Shown here: positions 1 to 5,261 of the stretch, piece after piece
Layout: each line of letters opens with the position of its first letter
How positions within the stretch are numbered: the first letter of the stretch is position 1
Origin: Thermoleophilia bacterium
GTDB lineage: Bacteria > Actinomycetota > Thermoleophilia > Miltoncostaeales > Miltoncostaeaceae
NCBI GenBank assembly: GCA_017882555.1
Contig: JADGPH010000091.1
Coordinates: forward strand, 1 to 9,099
Length of the DNA stretch: 9,099 bases
Direction: 5' to 3'
The notes under the pieces: generated by a model
Database searches by the model: none
The model's input: the letters and a program-made list of their open reading frames with translations, nothing else
Told to the model about the DNA's origin: nothing
Translations under genes and position numbers: made by a program

Positions 1-210
1 ATCTTTACCGAGACCGCCGGTGGCGTCACGACGGCCGTACTGCGCAAGCTCGCCGAAGCGGGCGACATCGATCCCGACGAGCGGATCGTGCTGTACATCA
101 CCGGTGATGGCCTCAAGACGCTCGACGTCGTCAGCAACCACGTCTCGGCCGTCCAGATCGACGCCAACGTCGCATCGTTTGAGGCCGCCACCACGCTCGC
201 CGTCGCCTAA
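1..210 (+). CDS. thrC: Threonine synthase, C-terminal end (partial)
   Basis: This is the last 69 codons of a gene that enters from the left edge, read in frame 1 to a TAA at 208-210. Threonine synthase is a cytoplasmic PLP enzyme that converts O-phosphohomoserine to threonine. The visible part carries the conserved C-terminal stretch TETAGGVTTAVLRKL (residues 4-18), followed by YITGDGLKT, which matches the end of the fold-type II PLP domain of actinobacterial ThrC. The PLP lysine and the N-terminal domain lie outside the window. It is followed after 49 bp by a sulfur-carrier gene on the same strand, so the two are probably cotranscribed. A related fold-type II enzyme such as threonine dehydratase or cysteine synthase is possible, but the GGVT and TGxGLKT motifs favour threonine synthase. 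Confidence 0.85.
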   Translation: MFTETAGGVTTAVLRKLAEAGDIDPDERIVLYITGDGLKTLDVVSNHVSAVQIDANVASFEAATTLAVA

Positions 211-247
211 GACCGAAAGCGTTTCGAATCCGTCGTCGTCTGACGCG

Positions 248-253
248 AGAGGA
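248..253 (+). promoter_or_regulatory. Ribosome binding site of the cysO-like gene
   Basis: AGAGGA lies 6 nt upstream of the ATG at 260. It decides the start: the reading frame is open back to position 20, but only this ATG has a Shine-Dalgarno site, and the protein from here has the family's usual length of about 90 residues. Confidence 0.7.
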
Positions 254-259
254 CCACCA

Positions 260-532
260 ATGTCTGTCACCGTAAAGATTCCGTCGCCACTGCGCACCCT
301 GACCGCGGGTGCCGCCACCGTGGATTGTGCTCCGGGCACGGTCCGTGAGCTGATCGATCAGCTTGATGCGAGCTACCCCGGACTTCGCGATCGCCTGTGC
401 CAAGACGGCGAATTGCGACGGTTCGTCAATGTGTTTGTGGCTGGCGAAGACATCCGGTTCGCTGACGGCATCGGTACTGTGACAAGCGACGGCCAAGAGG
501 TCACGATTCTCCCGGCGGTGGCCGGGGGCTGA
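260..532 (+). CDS. cysO: CysO-like sulfur carrier protein (MoaD/ThiS family)
   Basis: This is a 90-residue ubiquitin-fold protein. In mycobacteria the CysO C-terminal diglycine is converted to a thiocarboxylate, which donates sulfur to O-phosphoserine bound to CysM, and the metalloprotease Mec then releases cysteine. The sequence begins MSVTVKIPSPLRTLT, has the central RRFVNVFVAGEDIRF segment (about residues 54-68), and ends ILPAVAGG. This agrees closely with CysO, including the terminal Gly-Gly that is adenylated. I assign the name from recall of the family, not from a search. It follows thrC by 49 bp and precedes an epimerase-like gene by 63 bp. No cysM or mec partner is in the window. It could instead serve molybdopterin or another thiocarboxylate pathway, but the tail VTILPAVAGG favours CysO. 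The activating enzyme (MoeZ/MoeB type) must be encoded elsewhere. Confidence 0.85.
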   Translation: MSVTVKIPSPLRTLTAGAATVDCAPGTVRELIDQLDASYPGLRDRLCQDGELRRFVNVFVAGEDIRFADGIGTVTSDGQEVTILPAVAGG

Positions 533-595
533 GCATTCAAGGCTGTCGCGTCATCAACGAAGCGCGCTCGGGCCGGGCGCGCGGGCGGAGGTGCG

Positions 596-1489
596 GTGGC
601 AACCCATTTTGTGACCGGCGGTACTGGTGTGGTCGGCCGGGTCCTGATCGAGGATCTTGTGGCGGACGGGCATACCGTTCTCGCGCTCGGGCGGACGGGT
701 AACGCACTGCGCGAGCTGGTCGAGACCGGAGCAGAGCCGGTCTTCGGCAATCTTTCGAAGCCGGGAACCTGGCAACACGACGCGGCACAGGCGGATGTGG
801 TTTGGCACCTCGGTTTGCCGCGCGTGGCTCCGCCGCTGCGGCGACTACGCGTCCGGCGCGATGCCAAGCAGGCCTGGCGCGACGCACATCATCTTGGCGA
901 GCTGCTGGACGACGACCGCCCGATCATTCTTGCCTCGAATGTCCTGGTGTGGGGTGATCGGGGTACCGAACTCGTCCACGAGGACGACGAACCCAATCCC
1001 GTGGCCATGGGGCACTGGAGCCTCGCCGCAGAACAGGCGCTTGCCGGGCCGCAGTTGCGGACGGTCCGCTTAGGGTGGGTATACGGGCACAGCGGGATGT
1101 TCTCCGGAGTGATCACCGCGGTGCGACGGCGTCAGTACCGCATCGTCGGCGACGGGCAGAATGTGATGCCGCTCATCAGCGCCCGCGACGCGGTCCGCGC
1201 GTTACGGACCGCGCAAGGCGCACCCAGCGGCGTGTATGCAGCCGTCGAACCCGCGTCACCGACGCAAGAGGCGTTGATCCACCGTATCTGCGCTGCGGTC
1301 GGGGCCCCGCGTCCGGATCGGATCCCCTCCTGGATGGCATCACTGTCGCTCGGCGCGGCGATGGCCGATGCACTCGGTGCGTCGATCGACGTCGATGCAC
1401 GTCGTCTGGCGGACCTCGGCTGGACACCTGCGGACTCCTGGAGGGAATCGTTGGTGGCGATCACGCGTCCGGGGGCGCAGTCTCCGTAA
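596..1489 (+). CDS. NAD(P)-dependent epimerase/dehydratase-like protein (atypical extended SDR)
   Basis: This is a 297-residue Rossmann-fold protein. A GTG start at 596 is supported by GGAG at 587-590. The N-terminus FVTGGTGVVGRVLIEDLVAD (residues 5-24) has the TGGxGxxG nucleotide-binding motif of extended short-chain dehydrogenases. The later segments also fit the family: WHLGLP (about 70-75), ILASNVLVWG (111-120), VRLGWVYG (157-164) and PLISARDAVRAL (192-203, where sugar epimerases have a V.DvA segment). The usual catalytic YxxxK is not visible: the block before AAEQAL reads VAMGHWSL, with Met138 and Ser142 where Tyr and Lys would align. It may therefore be an atypical SDR that binds nucleotide without the classic chemistry, or one with relocated residues. 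The substrate is unknown. It follows cysO by 63 bp and could be cotranscribed. Its last 29 bp overlap the 3' end of a convergent gene. Confidence 0.8.
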   Translation: MATHFVTGGTGVVGRVLIEDLVADGHTVLALGRTGNALRELVETGAEPVFGNLSKPGTWQHDAAQADVVWHLGLPRVAPPLRRLRVRRDAKQAWRDAHHLGELLDDDRPIILASNVLVWGDRGTELVHEDDEPNPVAMGHWSLAAEQALAGPQLRTVRLGWVYGHSGMFSGVITAVRRRQYRIVGDGQNVMPLISARDAVRALRTAQGAPSGVYAAVEPASPTQEALIHRICAAVGAPRPDRIPSWMASLSLGAAMADALGASIDVDARRLADLGWTPADSWRESLVAITRPGAQSP

Positions 1490-1781
1490 GTGGCACGTTG
1501 GTGATCCACTCCGTGCGCCCACCGCGCTGAAAGTGGATGTCGAGTGTGTCGCCCTTGAGATCCCCATACATGCCCACGCCGAACGACAACATCAATTTGG
1601 CACCGAAGGTCGTGGCCTGCGGCACCCGGATGGGCTCGTCAAACCAAATGCGACCGTCGCGCACCGTGATGCCGTCGCCCTCGCGGCGCTCGGTGCCGTT
1701 TACAAACGCGGAAACTGCCCCCTCGGCCCCCTCGGGCAAGGGCACCCAGTACACCAGCTGCTTTTTCACGGTCCGGGCCAC
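1461..1781 (-). CDS. Conserved-looking hypothetical protein, 106 residues
   Basis: I do not recognise this family. The GTG start at 1779-1781 has a strong AAGGAG ribosome site (plus-strand CTCCTT at 1787-1792) with 5 nt spacing, which is the best evidence that the gene is real. The protein is soluble-looking, without a signal peptide or membrane segment. It alternates short hydrophobic and polar stretches (KKQLVYWVPLP, GRIWFDEPIRVP, FGAKLMLSFGVGMYGDL, GDTLDIHFQRGGRTEWI), which suggests a small beta-rich fold. Charged Gly-containing turns (GTERREGDG, QRGGRTEW) fit beta hairpins. No catalytic motif is evident. It is convergent with the epimerase-like gene and overlaps its 3' end by 29 bp, and it is divergent from the flavin monooxygenase 203 bp away. 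A link to the monooxygenase is possible from position only. Confidence 0.65.
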   Translation of the reverse strand: MARTVKKQLVYWVPLPEGAEGAVSAFVNGTERREGDGITVRDGRIWFDEPIRVPQATTFGAKLMLSFGVGMYGDLKGDTLDIHFQRGGRTEWITNVPLTETAPPDA

Positions 1782-1984
1782 GCTCGCTCCTTCGCTTTGC
1801 GCTGACGCGCCCTCCAGAGGCTATCGAAGCCGACGCGTATGCGGGCCCGCTGCCGCCGTCGCATCAAAGACAGCGCAGCCGCGGCGGGGGGCGTCGTTGA
1901 CGGATCGCGGGCGCCTGTCCGAAGTCTGCGTCAAACTCATACTCGGCAGGATTCCGCCGGCGAGTCAATCTGCGAGGGACATAC
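1782..1984. other. Divergent intergenic region between the orphan gene and the monooxygenase gene
   Basis: This 203-bp gap must hold the promoters of both flanking genes. On the plus strand there is a TTGACG box near 1898 and a CATACT near 1938, but they are not correctly spaced relative to each other, so I do not assign a promoter. The ribosome site of the monooxygenase is GAGGGA at 1974-1979. No strong palindrome or repeat was seen. Confidence 0.4.
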
Positions 1985-3037
1985 ATGAACATCGTGATTT
2001 GTGGCGGGGGGATGGTGGGCATGACCCTCGCACGTCTGCTGCGACTACGGGGGCAAGAGCCCATCGTGCTCGAGCGGATGCCGGCCGGCGTATTCGTGCC
2101 GCGCGGCTACATGCTCGGCTTTCAGGGGTTTCCGACCTTCGATGAGGTCGGGATTCTTGATGAAATCCGCAGCCAGGGCTGGGACATCGCGCCCCGCGAA
2201 GATGGCAGCACCGTCGCCGTCTGTGTTCAGGTTGGGCGGATTCTGGACGCCCTCGCACGCGATCTCCCGGTCGAATACGAGCACACGGTCATCGAACTCG
2301 TGCACGATCCGATTGGTCGGGTGGTGGGGGTTGTCGCCGAAGGGCCCGAGGGGACCCGCACGATCCCCGCGGATCTCGTGGTCGCGTGCGACGGCACCTC
2401 CTCACCCGTGCGGCAGATGGCCGGACTGGACGCCACGATCGACCCACTTCCCGAGGGCACCCTGACGTGGATGAGCCCTGAACCAGGTGGCGTGTCGTTC
2501 GCGATGGCGTACATGTCGGATGGCGGTCACATCGGGACGTTGGGATGGCCCCAGGGCTCGGCGGGCTGGCGCAGCATCGACAAGGTCGGTGCGCAAGCGG
2601 CGTTGGCACCGGGGCTTGACGCGATCAAGGAAATGTGGATTCGCCTGCTGCCCGACTCGGAGAAGGGTGTCTCCGGATTGACCTCGCTCGACCAGGTCCG
2701 CTACGGCGAACCCATTCTGCTCAGCTGCACCGAGTGGTGGAAGCCCGGCGTCTTGCTGATCGGGGACTCGGCCCACTTCTTTGGTCCGGAGACCGGCGTA
2801 AGCTCCGGGATCGGGCTCGGGGATGCGCACGCCCTCGCGGAGGCCGTGCGCCAGTTCCCCGAGGACTCCGACGCCGCCTGCCAGAACTTCACTACCTGGC
2901 GCACTCCGGTGGTGAGGCCGTACGAAGCAATGGATCCGGGTCGCCAACGCATCCTGACGTTCGGCCAGCGCCAACCAGGACCGGGGGAGCGCTGGCCCCC
3001 CGCCGAGGAGTCATCTCGAAGCGCAAACGTTCGCTGA
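1985..3037 (+). CDS. FAD-dependent monooxygenase (aromatic-hydroxylase fold)
   Basis: This is a 350-residue flavoprotein of the PHBH/FAD_binding_3 class, whose members use NAD(P)H and O2 to hydroxylate aromatic or polyketide-like substrates. All three FAD fingerprints are visible. The N-terminal dinucleotide motif is IVICGGGMVGMTLARLL (residues 3-19), ending with the acidic Glu30 of VLER. The middle DG motif is ADLVVACDGTSSPVRQM (129-145). The GD motif is GVLLIGDSAHFFGPETG (255-271), followed by GIGLGDAHALAEAV. VGRILDALARDL (83-94) fits the usual R..L...L helix. The ATG is preceded by GAGGGA with 5 nt spacing. The protein is somewhat shorter than typical members (about 380-400) and ends in a Pro/Arg/Ser-rich tail without the usual C-terminal helix. 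The substrate cannot be read from sequence, and no pathway partner lies beside it. The gene stands alone between divergent and convergent neighbours. Confidence 0.85.
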   Translation: MNIVICGGGMVGMTLARLLRLRGQEPIVLERMPAGVFVPRGYMLGFQGFPTFDEVGILDEIRSQGWDIAPREDGSTVAVCVQVGRILDALARDLPVEYEHTVIELVHDPIGRVVGVVAEGPEGTRTIPADLVVACDGTSSPVRQMAGLDATIDPLPEGTLTWMSPEPGGVSFAMAYMSDGGHIGTLGWPQGSAGWRSIDKVGAQAALAPGLDAIKEMWIRLLPDSEKGVSGLTSLDQVRYGEPILLSCTEWWKPGVLLIGDSAHFFGPETGVSSGIGLGDAHALAEAVRQFPEDSDAACQNFTTWRTPVVRPYEAMDPGRQRILTFGQRQPGPGERWPPAEESSRSANVR

Positions 3038-3126
3038 TCTGATCAACGAGAGCGACTCGGGGTGCCCAACAGCGTAGGGCTCCCTCGGTCGCGTTACGTC
3101 CTGCGTGCCGACGACCTCGCGACGAC

Positions 3127-3140
3127 GCCCTTCGGAGGGC
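3127..3140. terminator. Short hairpin between convergent genes, possible weak terminator
   Basis: GCCCT-TCGG-AGGGC forms a 5-bp stem with a four-base loop. It lies in the 134-bp gap between the convergent monooxygenase and small acidic genes. No T-tract follows on either strand, so a role as bidirectional terminator is only a suggestion. The remaining gap sequence holds nothing I can name. Confidence 0.3.
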
Positions 3141-3171
3141 TGAGGTTGCCCGTCAATTCGCAGGCAGCCTC

Positions 3172-3468
3172 TTAGTCGTCGTCTTCGTCATCTTCGTCGC
3201 CGGCTTCCAGCACCTGACCGAGTGCGTCGTAGAACGCCGCCTCGAGTTCCTCGGCGATCTCGACGTTGATCGCGATCACATGCATGTGCGTGCCGTGGGA
3301 ATGCGCTTCGGTACGAATGGAAGCACCCGCCAGAACGTACGCGGGCAGAAGGCTGAGATCGTCGAGCTCGTCGTCAACAGCTGGGTCCAGGCCAAACTCT
3401 CCGAGCAGGTCGTGCAACTGGTCGGAGTACTGCGATCCTTCATCGGTGATCTTCAGAATCAGTGTCAT
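3172..3468 (-). CDS. Small acidic protein with His cluster and Asp/Glu tail, function unknown
   Basis: I do not recognise this 98-residue protein. I place the start at the ATG on 3466-3468, because a GAGGA ribosome site sits 7 nt upstream on the minus strand (plus-strand TCCTC at 3476-3480). The longer GTG start at 3489 would include that site. From this start, MTLILKITDEG opens a predicted beta strand. An acidic middle (DPAVDDELDDLS, 28-39) follows, then a His cluster, EAHSHGTHMHVIAINV (54-69, His56, 58, 61 and 63). A helix (VEIAEELEAAFYDALGQVLEA, about 69-89) leads into a C-terminal run of Asp/Glu (from about 91). The strand-helix pattern suggests a small alpha/beta domain. The His and acidic clusters could bind metal, which is inference. 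It has no signal peptide and is divergent from ahcY across a 287-bp region. Confidence 0.65.
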   Translation of the reverse strand: MTLILKITDEGSQYSDQLHDLLGEFGLDPAVDDELDDLSLLPAYVLAGASIRTEAHSHGTHMHVIAINVEIAEELEAAFYDALGQVLEAGDEDDEDDD

Positions 3469-3552
3469 TGGTCCATCCTCGCCCATCACAGCCAGCGGCG
3501 CCAGGGCGGTTACGAGCCGGTGTCATTCGCACCGGGTCGCAGCGAAATTTGA

Positions 3553-3566
3553 GGGAATTGCTTCCC
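3553..3566 (-). repeat. Hairpin-forming inverted repeat upstream of the small acidic gene
   Basis: On the minus strand this reads GGGAA-GCAA-TTCCC, a perfect 5-bp stem closed by a GNRA-type tetraloop. It lies 85 bp upstream of the start at 3468. It could be part of the leader RNA of that gene or an operator half. On its own it is too short to be decisive. Confidence 0.35.
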
Positions 3567-3571
3567 GGTCA

Positions 3572-3585
3572 ACCGGTGCACCGGT
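3572..3585. promoter_or_regulatory. Perfect 14-bp palindrome, possible operator
   Basis: ACCGGTGCACCGGT is identical to its reverse complement. It sits in the divergent region between the small acidic gene and ahcY, just upstream of a possible -10 box (TAGGAT at 3607-3612), and therefore near where the -35 region of ahcY would be. The preceding bases CCGGTCAACCGG add a second overlapping 5-bp inverted repeat. Position and symmetry fit a dimeric repressor site, but no regulator is known. Confidence 0.4.
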
Positions 3586-3673
3586 CGGCACGGCCCGTCG
3601 CCGGAGTAGGATTGGTCGGTGACATCCGTGTCTGACGCAGGGTTGGTCGGCAACACACGCGATGTCGTGCGGA
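3581..3673 (+). repeat. Three GGTCGG motifs at an exact 31-bp period
   Basis: GGTCGG starts at 3583, 3614 and 3645, so both intervals are exactly 31 bp, about three helical turns. The second and third copies extend to TTGGTCGG. Aligning the 31-bp units by eye gives 16 of 31 matches between units 1 and 2 and also between units 2 and 3, which is more than expected by chance. This may be a decayed tandem repeat or an array of binding sites on one DNA face upstream of ahcY. GGTCGG is a fairly common word in this window, so the equal spacing, not the word itself, is the signal. Confidence 0.45.
3607..3612 (+). promoter_or_regulatory. Possible -10 box for ahcY
   Basis: TAGGAT fits the TAnnnT -10 pattern used by actinobacterial housekeeping sigma factors. 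No good -35 match lies 16-18 bp upstream (the region is GGTCGGCA). If it is used, the ahcY leader would be about 135-140 nt and would include the inverted repeat at 3637-3690. Confidence 0.3.
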
Positions 3674-3690
3674 TTATGCGGCAACCCTGC
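3637..3690 (+). repeat. 9-bp inverted repeat in the ahcY leader, possible structured RNA
   Basis: GCAGGGTTG at 3637-3645 is the exact reverse complement of CAACCCTGC at 3682-3690. Between them a smaller stem, CACG (3656-3659) with CGTG (3666-3669), can form with a 6-nt loop. Together they would make a long hairpin ending 65 nt before the ahcY start. It does not match the SAH riboswitch core as I know it, so I only call it a possible leader structure. Confidence 0.35.
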
Positions 3691-3755
3691 CCATGCCCGT
3701 ACATCGGTGCGCGTGCCCGAGGCCCGCGCCGCCCATACCCCACGATGGAGATTGC

Positions 3756-5213
3756 ATGACGACACGTGCGCTGCTGACTTCCACGGACTTCAAAGTCGCC
3801 GACCTCTTGCTCGCCGCCTTCGGTCGTAACGAGATTCGCCTGGCAGAGCACGAGATGCCCGGATTGATGGCAATTCGTGCTGAGTACGCCGACAGTCAGC
3901 CGCTCGCCGGAGCGCGCATCACGGGATCGCTGCACATGACCGTGCAGACTGCGGTGCTCATCGAGACGCTCACCGCACTGGGCGCACAGGTGCGCTGGGC
4001 GTCCTGCAACATCTTCTCGACTCAAGATCATGCGGCCGCGGCAACTGTGGTGGGCAGGCATGGAACCGCCGACGAACCCACCGGCGTGCCGGTGTTTGCC
4101 TGGAAGGGCGAGAGCCTTGACGAGTACTGGTGGGCCACCGAGCAGGCGTTACGCTGGCCGGACGGCGGCGGACCGAACATGATCCTCGACGACGGCGGCG
4201 ACGCGACGATGCTCGTCCACAAGGGGCGCGAGTGCGAACTGGCCGGTGAAGTGCCCGACCCGGGCACCGCCGAATCCGAGGAATTCGCGGTCGTCCTTGG
4301 CCTGTTGCGCCGTTCGTTGCGTGAGGACCCAAACCGGTGGAGCAACATCGCCGCCGGGATCCGGGGCGTGACCGAGGAAACAACGACCGGTGTGCACAGG
4401 CTCTACCAATTGGCCGAGCAGGGCGCGCTCTTATTCCCGGCGATCAACGTCAACGACTCGGTCACCAAGTCGAAGTTCGACAATCTCTACGGCTGCCGCC
4501 ATTCGCTGGTTGATGGGATCAACCGTGCCACCGACGTGATGCTCGGGGGCAAGGTTGCCGTGGTGTGCGGCTTCGGGGATGTCGGCAAGGGCTGTGCCGA
4601 ATCCCTGCGGGCCCAGGGTTCGCGGGTCATCATCACCGAGATCGACCCGATTTGCGCCCTCCAGGCCGCCATGCAGGGCTATCAGGTCACGACGCTCGAC
4701 AAGGTGGTCGAGATCGCCGACGTGTTTGTCACCGCCACGGGCAATCGCGCCATTATCACGATTGACGACATGGCCAAGATGAAGCACCAGGCCATCGTCG
4801 GCAACATCGGTCATTTCGACAACGAGATCGATATGGCCGGTCTGACCCAATACCCCGGGATTCGCCGCAACACCATCAAGCCGCAGGTCGACGAATGGAT
4901 CTTCCCGGACGGCCACGCCATCATCGTGCTCTCGGAAGGACGCCTGCTGAACCTCGGCAACGCGACCGGGCACCCGTCGTTTGTGATGTCCAACTCGTTC
5001 AGCAACCAGGTCATCGCCCAGGTTGAGCTGTTCACAAAGAACGACGACTATGACCGCCAGGTCTACGTACTGCCCAAGCACCTCGACGAGAAGGTCGCTC
5101 GACTGCACCTGGGCGCCTTGGGCGTCGAGCTCACCCAGCTGACCGAGGACCAGGCCAGCTACATCGGCGTCCCGCTTGACGGCCCATTCAAGCCGGACCA
5201 CTACCGCTACTAG
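3756..5213 (+). CDS. ahcY: Adenosylhomocysteinase (S-adenosyl-L-homocysteine hydrolase)
   Basis: This is a 485-residue cytoplasmic NAD+-dependent enzyme that reversibly splits S-adenosylhomocysteine into adenosine and homocysteine, relieving product inhibition of methyltransferases. The family signatures are complete: EHEMPGLMAIR (31-41), GARITGSLHMTVQTAVLIET (52-71), SCNIFSTQDHAAAA (83-96), the NAD-binding GFGDVGKGCAE (272-282), GNIGHFDNEIDM (349-360), LNLGNATGHPSFVMSNSF (398-415), and the C-terminal FKPDHYRY whose Lys and Tyr help hold NAD in the neighbouring subunit. Residues of about 150-195 hold the longer insertion typical of actinobacterial, many other bacterial and plant forms. The start is the ATG with GGAG at 3747-3750, 5 nt upstream. 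An in-frame ATG at 3693 would add 21 Pro/Cys-rich residues foreign to the family. Its upstream region carries palindromes and periodic motifs, and a strong hairpin follows 9 bp after the stop. Confidence 0.97.
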   Translation: MTTRALLTSTDFKVADLLLAAFGRNEIRLAEHEMPGLMAIRAEYADSQPLAGARITGSLHMTVQTAVLIETLTALGAQVRWASCNIFSTQDHAAAATVVGRHGTADEPTGVPVFAWKGESLDEYWWATEQALRWPDGGGPNMILDDGGDATMLVHKGRECELAGEVPDPGTAESEEFAVVLGLLRRSLREDPNRWSNIAAGIRGVTEETTTGVHRLYQLAEQGALLFPAINVNDSVTKSKFDNLYGCRHSLVDGINRATDVMLGGKVAVVCGFGDVGKGCAESLRAQGSRVIITEIDPICALQAAMQGYQVTTLDKVVEIADVFVTATGNRAIITIDDMAKMKHQAIVGNIGHFDNEIDMAGLTQYPGIRRNTIKPQVDEWIFPDGHAIIVLSEGRLLNLGNATGHPSFVMSNSFSNQVIAQVELFTKNDDYDRQVYVLPKHLDEKVARLHLGALGVELTQLTEDQASYIGVPLDGPFKPDHYRY

Positions 5214-5222
5214 GCCGCGCCC

Positions 5223-5260
5223 ACGACGCGCCCTCGCCGTCGCCGGCGGGGGCGCGTCGT
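5223..5260. terminator. Strong bidirectional terminator hairpin between ahcY and the desaturase gene
   Basis: An 11-bp perfect stem (5223-5233 with 5250-5260, ACGACGCGCCC/GGGCGCGTCGT) continues through one T-G wobble and a 5-bp stem (5235-5239 with 5244-5248) to a 4-nt loop. This makes about 17 continuous pairs. It fills nearly the whole 48-bp gap between two convergent genes. The only T-rich flank is a short TTCT after the plus-strand arm, so it may act as a T-poor GC hairpin terminator for both directions. Confidence 0.8.
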
Positions 5261-5261
5261 T

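Noticed and set aside
217..228. 12-base word AAGCGTTTCGAA, whose complement recurs at 6531-6542
   Set aside because: A single 12-base match in opposite orientation is expected by chance in 9 kb when both strands are compared, and the two sites share no context.
20..259. N-terminal extension of the sulfur carrier frame
   Set aside because: It overlaps the thrC coding end in another frame and is Ser/Pro/Arg-rich. The ribosome site and the family length support the ATG at 260.
2635..3042. 135-codon plus-strand frame inside the monooxygenase gene
   Set aside because: It is a shifted frame of the FAD domain with low-complexity Arg content and no start signal.
3680..3710. SAM-I-like riboswitch core (GGCAACC ... 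GGTGC)
   Set aside because: There is no closing P1 helix and the spacing to the upstream elements is wrong, so I do not annotate a riboswitch. The structured leader is kept only as a finding to test.
3693..3755. Earlier in-frame ATG for ahcY
   Set aside because: It adds 21 Pro/Cys-rich residues absent from the family and would place the good GGAG ribosome site inside the coding region.
4431..5201. 256-codon minus-strand frame opposite ahcY
   Set aside because: It mirrors the strong codon bias of ahcY on the opposite strand. It has no ribosome site or recognisable motif, so it is a high-GC shadow.
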